A stretch of 64,000 nucleotides of DNA from Kitasatospora xanthocidica (lineage in GTDB: Bacteria; Actinomycetota; Actinomycetes; Streptomycetales; Streptomycetaceae): positions 109,531-173,530 of the forward strand of contig NZ_BNBY01000014.1 of the NCBI RefSeq assembly GCF_014656195.1, read 5' to 3'. The first letter of the stretch is position 1. Each line of letters opens with the position of its first letter. The position numbers and the translations under genes are program-made. Of this stretch, positions 34,252 to 44,138 are shown piece by piece. The notes beneath the pieces are model-generated. The model saw only the letters and a list, made by a program, of their open reading frames with translations. It was not told the origin of the DNA and made no database searches.

Positions 34252-35466
34252 TCAGCCCACCGGGACGGGCCGGGCCACGGCGACGGGCGTGACGGGCGCC
34301 GCGCGGAACCAGCGCCTGGCGCCGAACAGCAGCAGCCCGCCGAGCGCGATGCCGCCCGCCGCGCAGAGCGCGACCGGCCGCAGCGAGTCCTCGGCGAGGT
34401 TGCCGGAGACCGCGTAGCCGAGCGAGTTGCCGGTGGCGAAGAGCGTCACCAGCCAGGCGAAGGCCTCGGTGACCGTGCCGGTCGGCGCCAGCTCGGCGAC
34501 CAGGACGAACGCCGCCGCGAGCAGCGGCGCCAGCATGACCCCGGACAGGAAGGCCAGCGCGGCCATCGGGTACGGCCCGGGCAGCGCGACCAGCGGCAGG
34601 TAGGAGGCGGCCATCGCGAGCGCCATCACCCAGGTGCGGGTGGCGGTGGTGTGCCGCCACTTGACCGCGCCGTAGGCGAGCGCGCCGAGCAGTCCGCCGA
34701 GCGCGGCCAGCGCCAGCAGGGTGCCCGCGCCGCCCGGCAGCCCGCCCTCGTGGTGCTCGGCGTAGGCGATGAACAGCACGTTCTGGGCGCCGACCGCCCA
34801 GCCGCCCCCGGCCAGTCCGACCAGCAGCAGCACCAGGCCGGGGGAGCGCAGCGGGCCGAGCAGCCCGGCGGAGTGCGCGCGGACCGGGGCGCGCCAGGCC
34901 TTGGCCGGTGCGGCGGTGGCCACGATCAGCGCGCCGGCCAGGCCGAGCCCGGCGGCCACCCAGAGCGCGGCGACCGGGCTGAACAGACCGGCGATCCCGG
35001 CGACGGCCAGCGGTCCGGCGACGTAGAGGATCTGCTGCGAGGCGGAGTCGAAGGCGTAGGCGGTGTCGAGCTGCTCCTCCTCGACGACGTCCGGCCAGAG
35101 CGAGCGCAGGCAGGGCTCCAGCGGAGGCATGGCGAGGCCGGCGATCGCGGCGCCGACCGGTGCGGCGAGCGGGGAGGCGGGGGCGAGTGCGAGCAGCGCG
35201 TACCCGCCGCCGGCCACCAGGGCCGAGGCGAGCAGCACACGCGGCTGCCCGGTGCGGTCCACGATCCGTCCGAGCACCGGCCCGCCGACAGCCGCGGCGA
35301 TCGCGTACGCGGCGGTGGCCAGCCCGATCCGCCCGTACGGCGCGCCGGCCTCGCGCAGGGCGAGGGCGATCACCAGGGCGGTCATGCCGGCGGGCAGGCG
35401 GCCGAGCAGGGTGCCGAGGAGCAGACGGGTGACGTGCGGGGCGCGGAGCAGGGCGAGGTAGCCCAT
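34252..35466 (-). CDS. MFS transporter
   Basis: A 404-residue major facilitator with twelve predicted helices, starting MGYLALLRAPHVTRLLLGTLLGRLPAGMTALVIAL. The loop after TM2 reads GPVLGRIVDRTGQPRVLL (motif A-like); central VEEEQLDTAYAFDSASQQILYVAGPLAVAG is typical of actinobacterial drug-efflux-like MFS proteins. The substrate is unknown. ATG 35466 has GGAGAAGACACCG upstream. A promoter (TTGACC, 16 bp, TATAAC) with an overlapping perfect palindrome lies about 50 bp upstream, so expression is probably repressed by an unlinked regulator. Confidence 0.88.
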   Translation of the reverse strand: MGYLALLRAPHVTRLLLGTLLGRLPAGMTALVIALALREAGAPYGRIGLATAAYAIAAAVGGPVLGRIVDRTGQPRVLLASALVAGGGYALLALAPASPLAAPVGAAIAGLAMPPLEPCLRSLWPDVVEEEQLDTAYAFDSASQQILYVAGPLAVAGIAGLFSPVAALWVAAGLGLAGALIVATAAPAKAWRAPVRAHSAGLLGPLRSPGLVLLLVGLAGGGWAVGAQNVLFIAYAEHHEGGLPGGAGTLLALAALGGLLGALAYGAVKWRHTTATRTWVMALAMAASYLPLVALPGPYPMAALAFLSGVMLAPLLAAAFVLVAELAPTGTVTEAFAWLVTLFATGNSLGYAVSGNLAEDSLRPVALCAAGGIALGGLLLFGARRWFRAAPVTPVAVARPVPVG

Positions 35467-35511
35467 CGGTGTCTTCTCCGGTCGGGCAGGCGGGGGCGGG
35501 GACGTCAACAA

Positions 35512-35540
35512 AGTTATACGTATAACTGCTCGGCGGTCAA
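35512..35540 (-). promoter_or_regulatory. promoter with overlapping 16-bp palindrome
   Basis: On the minus strand, -35 TTGACC (35540-35535) and -10 TATAAC (35518-35513) are 16 bp apart. The perfect palindrome AGTTATACGTATAACT (35512-35527) covers the -10 and spacer, so a bound repressor would block RNA polymerase. GntR, TetR or MarR type regulators are candidates; none is encoded next to it. Confidence 0.6.
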
Positions 35541-35634
35541 CCGGGCCTGCGATCCGGACTGATGGGGCGTCAGCTTCGTTCGTGCCCGGAGTCAAGGTCA
35601 GGGGTGACGTGCGGATGCGGAGAGAGTTGGCTCG

Positions 35635-35680
35635 ATCTCAAACAAGTACTTTGAACATCTCAAACCTTTACTGCTAACGT
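35635..35680 (+). promoter_or_regulatory. strong promoter with two 9-bp direct repeats
   Basis: -35 TTGAAC (35651-35656) and -10 TAACGT (35675-35680) are 18 bp apart. ATCTCAAAC is repeated at 35635-35643 and 35657-35665, exactly 22 bp apart; the second copy fills the spacer, as expected of a regulator site. The predicted transcription start is at or next to A of ATG 35688. Confidence 0.6.
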
Positions 35681-35687
35681 ATCGGCC

Positions 35688-35870
35688 ATGACAGCCTCAG
35701 ACGCACTGCGGACGCACGGCCCGGGCACGCTGCCCGACGCCGCCCGCCCGTGCGCTCTGACCGGCGCCGTGGACCGTCCGCGCCGTTGTCGCGCCATGAG
35801 CTGCACCGCCCCGAGCTGCACCCTCCTGAGCCGCACCGACCTGAGCTGTACCGCGGCGGCACGCCCCTGA
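35688..35870 (+). CDS. possible leaderless small ORF (60 aa) upstream of a symporter gene
   Basis: ATG 35688 lies 7-8 bases after the -10 hexamer, so the transcript would begin at the start codon and be translated without a leader, a common mode in actinobacteria. The peptide (MTASDALRTHG...) has several Cys and a C-terminal repeat built from a 15-bp unit (MSCTA PSCTL LSRTD LSCTA). It ends 98 bp before the symporter gene on the same strand. It matches no family; it may be a regulatory leader peptide or a fortuitous frame. Confidence 0.4.
   Translation: MTASDALRTHGPGTLPDAARPCALTGAVDRPRRCRAMSCTAPSCTLLSRTDLSCTAAARP
35798..35857. repeat. 15-bp tandem repeat, four units
   Basis: GAGCTGCACC, GAGCTGCACC, GAGCCGCACC and GAGCTGTACC begin at 35798, 35813, 35828 and 35843, exactly 15 bp apart, with variable 5-bp linkers. 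It lies in the small ORF and the leader of the symporter gene. Confidence 0.75.
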
Positions 35871-35968
35871 CCGGGGGCCCCGACCCTCCCGTCCGGCCCC
35901 GCGCCGTGCCGCCCGCTCCACCGCACACCTCACCGTTCAGCAACGCCCTCCCCCGGAGTCGCACCCCC

Positions 35969-37300
35969 ATGTCCACAGCGCCCGAGGCGACCTCGTCGCC
36001 GTCCGTGCTCGCCCGTATCCGCAAGACACCGTTCTGGGTGCAGATCGTCGCCGGCCTGGTGCTCGGCGTCGGCCTCGGCTACCTGGCCCGGGCCGCCGAC
36101 ATTTCCTGGCTGGCCACCACCCTGGAGACCATCGGCAAGATCTTCGTCCAACTGCTCAAGCTGGCCGTCCCGCCGCTGGTGTTCACCGCGATCGTGGTGA
36201 GCGTCGCCAACCTGCGCAACGTCACCAACGCGGCCCGGCTGGCCACCCGCACGCTGCTCTGGTTCATGATCACCTCGCTGATCGCGGTCGCCATCGGCCT
36301 GGGCCTGGGCCTGCTGACCAACCCCGGCCGGGGCACCAACCTGAAGACCGAGGGCCTCAAGGCGCTCGACTCCAAGGGCACCTGGATCGACTTCCTGACC
36401 GGGATCTTCCCGACCAACGTCGTCGACGCCTTCGCCAAGGTGAACGTGCTGCAGATCGTCTTCATGGCGGTCGTGGTCGGCGCGGCGATCATCAAGCTCG
36501 GCGCCAAGGCCGAGCCGGTCCTCAAGCTCAGCGAGTCCGTGCTGGAGCTGACCCAGACCGCCCTGTGGTGGGTCATCCGGCTCTCCCCGCTCGGCACCCT
36601 CGGCCTGATCGGCAAGTCCGTCGCCAAGTACGGCTGGGACCTGCTCAAGCCCTTCGCCACGCTGACCCTCGACATCTACGTCGGCTGCGCGCTGGTGCTG
36701 TTCGTCGTCTACTCGCTGCTGCTGCGCTTCGCCGCGGGCCTCAACCCGCTGCACTTCTTCAAGGGCGCCTGGCCCGCGATCCAGCTGGCCTTCGTCTCGC
36801 GCTCCTCGGTCGGCACCCTGCCGGTCACCCGCCGCGTCACCGAGCGCCTCGGCGTCCCGAGCGAGTACGCGTCGTTCTCGGTCCCGTTCGGCGCGACCAC
36901 CAAGATGGACGGCTGCGCCGCGATCTACCCGGCGATCGCCGCGATCTTCGTCGCCCAGGTCTACAACATCGAGCTCGGCATCAAGGACTACATCCTGATC
37001 GCCTTCGTCTCGGTGGTCGGCTCGGCCGCCACCGCGGGCCTCACCGGCGCGATCGTCATGCTGACGCTCACCCTGTCCACCCTGGGCCTGCCGCTGGAGG
37101 GCGTCGGCCTGCTGCTCGCCATCGACCCGATCCTGGACATGATGCGCACCGCGACCAACGTCGCCGGCCAGGTCCTGGTGCCGGTCGTGGTCGCCGCGCG
37201 GGAGAAGATCCTCGACGTCGCCGCGTACAACAGCCCCTCGGGCGACCTGTACGACACGGACGCCCCGAAGGTCGCCGTCCAGGGGGCGGCTGCGGCCTGA
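35969..37300 (+). CDS. dicarboxylate/amino acid:cation symporter (DAACS family)
   Basis: A 443-residue sodium- or proton-coupled symporter with eight membrane helices and two re-entrant hairpins. The Ser-rich hairpin is RSSVGTLPVT (about 280-290); the cation-site motif is TTKMDGCAAIYP (family NMDGT variant, Lys and Cys instead of Asn and Thr); substrate residues lie in AIDPILDMMRTATNVAGQ, with the Asp and Asn expected. The family takes up C4-dicarboxylates, glutamate, aspartate or cystine; which one is not decidable here. ATG 35969 has a CGGAG about twelve bases upstream. The transcript probably starts at 35688, giving a 280-nt lead. Confidence 0.88.
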   Translation: MSTAPEATSSPSVLARIRKTPFWVQIVAGLVLGVGLGYLARAADISWLATTLETIGKIFVQLLKLAVPPLVFTAIVVSVANLRNVTNAARLATRTLLWFMITSLIAVAIGLGLGLLTNPGRGTNLKTEGLKALDSKGTWIDFLTGIFPTNVVDAFAKVNVLQIVFMAVVVGAAIIKLGAKAEPVLKLSESVLELTQTALWWVIRLSPLGTLGLIGKSVAKYGWDLLKPFATLTLDIYVGCALVLFVVYSLLLRFAAGLNPLHFFKGAWPAIQLAFVSRSSVGTLPVTRRVTERLGVPSEYASFSVPFGATTKMDGCAAIYPAIAAIFVAQVYNIELGIKDYILIAFVSVVGSAATAGLTGAIVMLTLTLSTLGLPLEGVGLLLAIDPILDMMRTATNVAGQVLVPVVVAAREKILDVAAYNSPSGDLYDTDAPKVAVQGAAAA

Positions 37301-37359
37301 CGGCCTGCTGGTCTCTCGGCCCGCTGAGCTCGGCTCGGTTCCGGCCGACGTGCGGTGAA

Positions 37360-37389
37360 GGGCCCTCTCCCGGTGACGGGGGAGGGCCC
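37360..37389 (+). terminator. terminator after the symporter gene
   Basis: GGGCCCTCTCCC (37360-37371) pairs with GGGGGAGGGCCC (37378-37389) with one G-U pair and a 6-nt loop, 60 bp past the symporter stop. Confidence 0.75.
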
Positions 37390-37456
37390 GTCCGTGTCTC
37401 CGTCCGGGCGTGTCCGCGCGGAGACCCGTCCGTGCGGAGACCCGTCCGGAAAAGGC

Positions 37457-37485
37457 AGGGGGCCCACCGAAAGGCGGGCCCCCTT
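37457..37485 (-). terminator. terminator after the cold-shock gene
   Basis: AGGGGGCCC (37457-37465) pairs with GGGCCCCCT (37476-37484) around a short GAAA-type loop. On the minus strand it is followed within four bases by a T-run, so it ends the cold-shock transcript. Confidence 0.75.
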
Positions 37486-37574
37486 GGGTACTGCTCTTGT
37501 GCTCATGGTGACGGCTGTCGGGAGCCGCCGGTGGACCCGTCGGGGTCCCGAGCGATCAGATCATCAGAGGATGG

Positions 37575-37778
37575 TCAGACAGCGGTGACGTTCTCCGCCT
37601 GCGGGCCCTTCGGGCCCTGGGTGACGTCGAAGGTGACCGTCTGGTTCTCCTCCAGCGAACGGAAGCCGTTCGCGTTGATGGCGGAGTAGTGAACGAAGAC
37701 GTCGGGGCCGCCGCCCTCCTGGGCGATGAAGCCGAAGCCCTTCTCAGCGTTGAACCACTTGACGGTTCCCTGAGCCAT
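37575..37778 (-). CDS. cold-shock protein (CspA family)
   Basis: A 67-residue OB-fold protein: [20 protein letters not shown] with RNP1 KGFGFI, and DVFVHYSAI as RNP2, ending VTAV. It binds single-stranded RNA and DNA as an RNA chaperone and antiterminator in the cytoplasm. ATG 37778 is set by a strong AAGGAGAACGGC. It is followed on the other side by mqnA, the same neighbour as in S. coelicolor. The gene has a long leader (about 180 nt) with an internal terminator. Confidence 0.95.
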   Translation of the reverse strand: MAQGTVKWFNAEKGFGFIAQEGGGPDVFVHYSAINANGFRSLEENQTVTFDVTQGPKGPQAENVTAV

Positions 37779-37885
37779 GCCGTTCTCCTTGCGATGCGTG
37801 TCGGGGACCACACCGTGTGGCTCCCGGTCCGCTGCGCTGATCGCCCTGCCTCCGGAACGAGTCCGAAGTTTTTCGATATTGCTGA

Positions 37886-39082
<1,197 letters not shown>

Positions 39083-39407
39083 GCGGGAGCGGTTGCCGGT
39101 TGCCGGTTGGCGGTGGTGGTGTTCGCGGCCGCGGCCGCGGCGTCGGCGGTGCCGGTGTGCCGGTGTGCCGGTGGTTGGTGGTCGGCGTCGGTGTTCGCGG
39201 CCGTGGCGGTAGCTGTGCGGGCGGTGCCGTCGGGGCCCGGGTGAGCGGTGCGGCGGTCCCGTCGGTGGGCCGGACGGGGGCGGGCCGGTACGGTCTGCTC
39301 CCGAGGCGCGTCCGGCGGTGGCCCGCGGGAGGCGCCCCGGCGGCGGCGCACGCGGCCGGGCACCCGCCCGGGGACGCGCGTGCGCGTGCGAGGGGAGCGT
39401 GCGGGGC
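39083..39407. other. 325-bp intergenic region of low complexity
   Basis: It lies between mqnA and the kinase gene. It is built of GGTTGCC, GCCGGTGT and CGGCCG simple repeats; GTGTTCGCGGCCG occurs twice (near 39118 and 39191). No gene or clear terminator was found. Confidence 0.5.
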
Positions 39408-41105
39408 ATGCGGGCACTGGGGTCGGACGACCCGCGCCAGGTGGGCGCCTACCGGCTGTTGCGGCGGCTCGGCTCGGGCGGGATGGGCCGGGTCTACCTC
39501 GGGCGGACCGCGGGCGGGCGCACCGTCGCGGTGAAGGTGGTGCGCCCGGAGCTGGCGGACGACGCCGAGTTCCGCGCCCGGTTCCGGCAGGAGGTGACCG
39601 CGGCCCGGCGGGTCGGCGGCACCTGGACGGCGCCGGTCCTGGACGCGGACACCGAGGGCGAGCAGCCCTGGGTCGCCACCGGCTACGTGGCGGGCCCCGC
39701 GCTCACCGTGGCCGTCCAGGAGTACGGGCCGCTGCCCGAACCGGCCGTCCGGGCCCTCGGGGTCGGGCTCGCCGGGGCGCTCGCCCACGTGCACGGACTC
39801 GACCTGGTGCACCGCGACGTCAAGCCGTCCAACGTGCTGCTGACCCTGGACGGGCCGCGGCTGATCGACTTCGGGATCGCCCGGGCGCTGGACGCGGCCA
39901 GCGGCCTCACTCGTTCGGGTTATGTGGTCGGCTCGCCGGGCTTCATGTCACCCGAGCAGGCGAACGGACAGCCGGTCGGCCCGGCCGGGGACGTCTTCTC
40001 GCTCGGCGCGGTGCTGGCCTTCGCCGCCACCGGCGTGCACCCCTTCGGGGAGGGGGTCAGCGCGGCCGTCCTGCTCTACCGGGTGCTGCACGAGGAACCG
40101 GACGTGGCCGGGCTGCCCGAGCGGCTGCGGCCGGTCGTCCTCGACTGCCTCGCCAAGGACCCGGCCGCCCGGCCCACCCCGCGGCAGCTGGCCGCCAGGC
40201 TGGACCCGGAGGGCGTGGGCACCGCCCGGCTCTGGGCCTTCCTGCCGCCCGCGCTGGCGGCGGGGGTGGGACGCGGCGCGGTGGAACTGCTGGACCTGGA
40301 GGACGAGCCGGAGGGCGCGTCCTCGGCCGAGGCGTCCCCGGCCGAGGGGGAGGAGCCGGTGCCGACTCCGACCTACGCGCCCCGGGGCTACTACCCGCCG
40401 GAGTGGACGAAGCCGCCGAAGCCCGTCAGTCCGTGGAAGCGGCCGGTCGGGCTCGCGACGGCGGCGGTGCTGGCGCTCGCGCTGCTCGGGGGCGCGGGGT
40501 ACGGGCTGTACGAGTGGTGGCACCGGCCCGGTGCCGGTCCGGTGGTGTCGGGGCCGACCGGGGCGACCGGGGGTCCGCTGCCGGTTCCGTCCGTGGACCC
40601 GGGCGACGCCGTCGCCTCGCCGGGGGCCTTCGTTCCGGGCGGTCCGTCCGCGTCCGGTTCGGCTTCCGGTGCCGCTTCTCCGTCCGGGGCCGCCTCGGCC
40701 GCGTCCTCGCCGTCCGCGACGGGCGGGCCGAACGCGGTGCCGGCCGCGTTCCTCGGCACCTGGAGCGGGGACATGGTCACCGACAAGGGCCTGCCCGGCG
40801 GCACCACCACGATCACCGTCCGCCCGTCGGCGGTCGGCCAGGAGGCCACCTCCAGCCGCAACGGCGTCTCCGGGCTGATCCCGATCAGCTGCGAGGGCGC
40901 CTGGACGCTCACCTCGGTCTCCGACACCAAGCTGGTGTTCCGGTCCCGGCTGGTCCGCTCCTCCATCCCCGGGGCCTGCACCGGCGGCGCCAACGCGGAG
41001 ACGCTCACCCTGCAGTCCGACGGGACGGTCCGGTTCACCTCCGCCGACCCGCCCGGCGGAAACCCGGCCGGGACCCTGCGCAAGGTGAACGGGGCGGCGG
41101 GCTGA
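39408..41105 (+). CDS. transmembrane Ser/Thr protein kinase (PASTA-less, receptor type)
   Basis: A 565-residue kinase of the bacterial Hanks type. The Gly loop is LGSGGMGRVYLG, the catalytic Lys K43 (VAVKVV), catalytic loop HRDVKPSNVLL (about 135-145), DFG at 154-156, and SPGFMSPEQ activation/P+1 region, so it should be active. One membrane helix (PVGLATAAVLALALLGGAGYG, about 345-362) leads to a Ser/Ala/Gly-rich linker and an extracellular beta domain (about 445-565, GTWSGDMVTDKGLPGGTTTITV, two Cys) that could sense a ligand. ATG 39408 has GGGGAG ten bases upstream. Confidence 0.9.
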   Translation: MRALGSDDPRQVGAYRLLRRLGSGGMGRVYLGRTAGGRTVAVKVVRPELADDAEFRARFRQEVTAARRVGGTWTAPVLDADTEGEQPWVATGYVAGPALTVAVQEYGPLPEPAVRALGVGLAGALAHVHGLDLVHRDVKPSNVLLTLDGPRLIDFGIARALDAASGLTRSGYVVGSPGFMSPEQANGQPVGPAGDVFSLGAVLAFAATGVHPFGEGVSAAVLLYRVLHEEPDVAGLPERLRPVVLDCLAKDPAARPTPRQLAARLDPEGVGTARLWAFLPPALAAGVGRGAVELLDLEDEPEGASSAEASPAEGEEPVPTPTYAPRGYYPPEWTKPPKPVSPWKRPVGLATAAVLALALLGGAGYGLYEWWHRPGAGPVVSGPTGATGGPLPVPSVDPGDAVASPGAFVPGGPSASGSASGAASPSGAASAASSPSATGGPNAVPAAFLGTWSGDMVTDKGLPGGTTTITVRPSAVGQEATSSRNGVSGLIPISCEGAWTLTSVSDTKLVFRSRLVRSSIPGACTGGANAETLTLQSDGTVRFTSADPPGGNPAGTLRKVNGAAG

Positions 41106-41200
41106 AGACGTCGGCTGAGTCGGCTGAGGACGTCCGAAAGGCCTGGCGTAGGCTGGTTCGGCCGTACCCCAGTAGCACTTGAGAGAGAGAAGGCCGCCAG

Positions 41201-42421
41201 GTGACCGAGCTCGCAGCGACCACCCTCGATGCGTCCAGCACCGACCTGCAGGCCGTGCTCGACCGGGCCGCCGCCGGCGGCCGGATCACCCCGGAGGAGG
41301 CGCTCGAGCTCTACCGCTCGGCGCCGCTGCACGCGCTCGGCTCCGCCGCCGACGCGGTGCGCCGCCGTCGCTACGCCGGTACCGAGCACATCGCGACGTA
41401 CATCATCGAGCGCAACATCAACTACACGAACGTCTGTGTGACGGCGTGCAAGTTCTGCGCCTTCTACGTGCCGCCGAAGAGCGACAAGGGCTGGTCCCGC
41501 GAGCTCGACGAGATCCTGCGCCGCTGCGCGGAGACCGTCGAGCTGGGCGGCACCCAGATCATGTTCCAGGGCGGCCACCACCCGGACTACGGTGTGGAGT
41601 ACTACGAGCGCGCGTTCTCGGCGATCAAGGCCGACTTCCCGCAGCTGGTGATCCACTCGCTGGGCGCCTCCGAGGTCGAGCACATGTCCCGGATCTCGGG
41701 CGTCTCCGTCGAGGAGGCCATCACCCGGATCCACAAGGCGGGCCTGGACTCCTTCGCCGGAGCCGGCGCCGAGCTGCTCCCGGAGCGCCCGCGCAAGGCG
41801 ATCGCCCCGCTGAAGGAGTCCGGCGAGCGCTGGCTGGAGATCATGGAGGTCGCGCACGGCCTCGGCGTGGAGTCCACCTCCACCATGCTGATGGGCACCG
41901 GTGAGACCAACGCCGAGCGGATCGAGCACCTGCGGATGATCCGCGAGGTGCAGGACCGCACCGGCGGCTTCCGGGCCTTCATCCCGTACACCTACCAGCC
42001 GCAGAACAACCACCTGAAGGGCTCGACCCAGGCCACCGTCTTCGAGTACCTGCGGATGATCTCCATCGCCCGCCTGTTCCTCGACAACATCGCCCACATC
42101 CAGGGCTCCTGGCTCACCACCGGCAAGGAGGCCGGCCAGCTGTCGCTGCACTACGGCGCGGACGACCTCGGCTCGGTCATGCTGGAGGAGAACGTCGTCT
42201 CGGCGGCCGGCGCCAAGCACCGCTCCAACCTCACCGAGCTGATCCACCTGATCCGGGCCGCCGACCGCGTGCCGGCGCAGCGCTCGACCACCTACCAGCA
42301 CCTGCGGGTGCTGGACGACCCGGCCAACGACCCGGTCGACCCGCGGGTCGCCTCGCACATCGCCTCCACGGCGATCGAGGGCGGCACCGCGCACCCCGAG
42401 CTGAAGATCCTGGACAACTGA
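41201..42421 (+). CDS. mqnC: cyclic dehypoxanthine futalosine synthase (radical SAM)
   Basis: A 406-residue radical SAM enzyme. The cluster motif is CVTACKFCAFY (C-x3-C-x2-C, about 80-90); further conserved blocks are QIMFQGGHHPDYGVEYYE, HSLGASEVEHMSRISG, DSFAGAGAELLPERPRK and ESTSTMLMGTGE. It cyclises dehypoxanthine futalosine, the third step of the futalosine menaquinone route. GTG 41201 follows GAGAAGG. It lies 95 bp after the kinase gene and 16 bp before the amidohydrolase-like gene, so the latter is probably co-transcribed. Confidence 0.95.
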   Translation: MTELAATTLDASSTDLQAVLDRAAAGGRITPEEALELYRSAPLHALGSAADAVRRRRYAGTEHIATYIIERNINYTNVCVTACKFCAFYVPPKSDKGWSRELDEILRRCAETVELGGTQIMFQGGHHPDYGVEYYERAFSAIKADFPQLVIHSLGASEVEHMSRISGVSVEEAITRIHKAGLDSFAGAGAELLPERPRKAIAPLKESGERWLEIMEVAHGLGVESTSTMLMGTGETNAERIEHLRMIREVQDRTGGFRAFIPYTYQPQNNHLKGSTQATVFEYLRMISIARLFLDNIAHIQGSWLTTGKEAGQLSLHYGADDLGSVMLEENVVSAAGAKHRSNLTELIHLIRAADRVPAQRSTTYQHLRVLDDPANDPVDPRVASHIASTAIEGGTAHPELKILDN

Positions 42422-42437
42422 GCACGCTCGCCGCGCC

Positions 42438-43109
42438 GTGCTGACCCTGCACCGGGCCGCGTTCGTGCTGCCCGACCCCGCCGATCCCACCGCCCCGCCC
42501 ATCCCGGACGGGGCGGTGGTGGTGCGCGGCGACCGCGTCGAGGCGGTCGGACCGTACGGCGAACTCGCCGCGGCGCACCCCGGGGCGCGGGTGCGGGACT
42601 GGGGCCGGGCAGTGCTCGCACCCGGGCTGCGCAATCCGTACGGGCACTGGCTGCTGGAACGCGCGTACCACCCGGATCCGCGGGAGGAGATCGGCGTCGA
42701 GCCGGTGGCCGACGGGCTGGCCGGGTCCACGGACGAGGCGCGCTGCGGGGCGAGCGCGCGGCGCGGACTGCAGCGGATGCTCGGGTTCGGGGTGACGGCG
42801 GTGAACGGGCCGTTCGAGCGGGCTTCGGTTCGGACGGCGGTGGCGCGGTCGGGGGTGGCGGGGCTGGCGGGTTCTGGGGGTGCTGGAGGTTCTGCGGGTT
42901 CCGTGGGGGTTTCGGGCTCCGAGGGCGCGGGGCCGTTGGACCCGCTGGCCGTGCTGCCGTTCGCGGAGGCCGTGTACGGGCGGGTGGCGGCCGGTGGCCG
43001 GGCGGACTTCGCGGTGTTCGCGGCCGCGGCCGAGGGGCGCGCCGAACCGGCGTCGGGCGGGTGCCTGGCCACGGTGCTGGGCGGGCGGTTGGTGTACCGC
43101 CGGCGCTGA
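42438..43109 (+). CDS. imidazolonepropionase-like protein lacking the catalytic barrel
   Basis: A 223-residue protein with the composite beta-sandwich of amidohydrolases but not the catalytic core. The N-terminus (LTLHRAAFVLP...GAVVVRGDRVEAVGPYGELAAAHPGARVRDWGRAVLAPGLRNPYGH) is followed by a short helical part, a Gly/Ser/Ala insert (GGAGGSAGSVGVSG) and the closing strand pair (GRADFAVFAAA...VLGGRLVYRRR). The metal-binding HxH is reduced to one His in PYGHW, so hydrolase activity is doubtful. It lies 16 bp after mqnC on the same strand. Its role may be structural, or connected to menaquinone synthesis; unproven. Confidence 0.7.
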   Translation: MLTLHRAAFVLPDPADPTAPPIPDGAVVVRGDRVEAVGPYGELAAAHPGARVRDWGRAVLAPGLRNPYGHWLLERAYHPDPREEIGVEPVADGLAGSTDEARCGASARRGLQRMLGFGVTAVNGPFERASVRTAVARSGVAGLAGSGGAGGSAGSVGVSGSEGAGPLDPLAVLPFAEAVYGRVAAGGRADFAVFAAAAEGRAEPASGGCLATVLGGRLVYRRR

Positions 43110-43369
43110 GCGGACCGGCCGGGAACGGCGGCGCCGGTGTGACGTACTCATCAGTAGCCGGATTCCCTTGCGGTGCACCGGACTTCCTTCGTGTGCACCC
43201 GAACTCCGGTGCCGGTGGCCGGTAGTGATTGTCCCTTCGCCGTGACCTGAGGGCCCGCCAGCGGATACGATCCCGGACAGCTCACTCCGTACCCTCACCA
43301 CACCACCGCCCGCCCCCGCGGGCGGCGGGGCCGCGTCCCCGGCCCCGAAGGCAAGCCAGGACAGGAACC

Positions 43370-43957
43370 ATGCAGACCGCGACCGTTCCCCCGCCGCGCA
43401 TCCCGCGGTTGGGCCGTGGTTGGTACCTCGCCGCCGTGCTCAGCGCCGTGCTGGCCGTCGGCATGTGCCTGCTGGGTTGGCGCCAGGCCGACCAGGCCGA
43501 CCGGATCGAGGCGCACCCGGTGAGAGTCGAGGGCGTCGTCACCCAGCTCCCGACCGGCGGCGGCACCTACAGCGCCGTCACCTACCGGGTGGGCGGCCAG
43601 CCGCACACCGCGGCCGCGCTGCCGCTCGCGGACGGCACCAGGCTCGGCGACGCGGTCTGCCTGGAGCACGCCGCCGACGACGCGGGCGCGGTCCGGATCT
43701 GCGGTGACACCTACCCGCAGCCCGTCGGCGTGGGCCTGGCCCGGTTCAGCGTGCCGGTCGCCGTCGCGCTCTTCGTGATCTGCGTGCTGCGCATCCGCCG
43801 GCACCGGAAGGCCGTCGCCGTCCGCGCCGGGCAGGGGCGGCTGGCCGCCAACCTCGCCCTGGCCGCGGAGACGCTGGCCGACGGGATGCCCGCGATAACC
43901 CACGGCAAGCGCTCCCGCCGGAAGCGGCGCGCGGGCGGGCGGCGCGGGCAGCACTGA
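43370..43957 (+). CDS. unknown two-helix membrane protein
   Basis: A 195-residue membrane protein: helix 1 GWYLAAVLSAVLAVGMCLLGW (about 19-39), an extracytoplasmic loop of about 85 residues (HPVRVEGVVTQLPTGGGTYSAVTYRVGG) with two Cys, helix 2 FSVPVAVALFVICVLRI (about 125-142), and a basic C-terminus (KRSRRKRRAGGRRG). This topology recalls the DUF3592-like small actinobacterial proteins; I do not recognise the family with certainty. ATG 43370 has AGGACAGG upstream. Confidence 0.65.
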   Translation: MQTATVPPPRIPRLGRGWYLAAVLSAVLAVGMCLLGWRQADQADRIEAHPVRVEGVVTQLPTGGGTYSAVTYRVGGQPHTAAALPLADGTRLGDAVCLEHAADDAGAVRICGDTYPQPVGVGLARFSVPVAVALFVICVLRIRRHRKAVAVRAGQGRLAANLALAAETLADGMPAITHGKRSRRKRRAGGRRGQH

Positions 43958-44011
43958 CGGGGGCCGGCCCGGGGTGGCTGTGCGAGCGGTCGCGCCGGTG
44001 GCCCGGTGGGC

Positions 44012-44083
44012 GGTCGGGTGGGTGGTCGGGCGGGTGGTCGGGTCGGGGTTCCGGTGGGTGGTCGGGTGGGCGTTCCGGTGGGG
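44012..44083. repeat. 12-bp G-rich tandem repeat, six units
   Basis: Units start at 44012, 44024, 44036, 44048, 44060 and 44072 (GGTCGGGTGGGT and variants such as GTTCCGGTGGGT). It lies 55 bp upstream of menG. The many G3 runs on the plus strand could also form a G-quadruplex. Confidence 0.7.
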
Positions 44084-44138
44084 TGTGCCGGCGGTCCGGT
44101 GAGCCCCGTTGGCCGGGGTGTCCGTGCGAGGGTGAACA

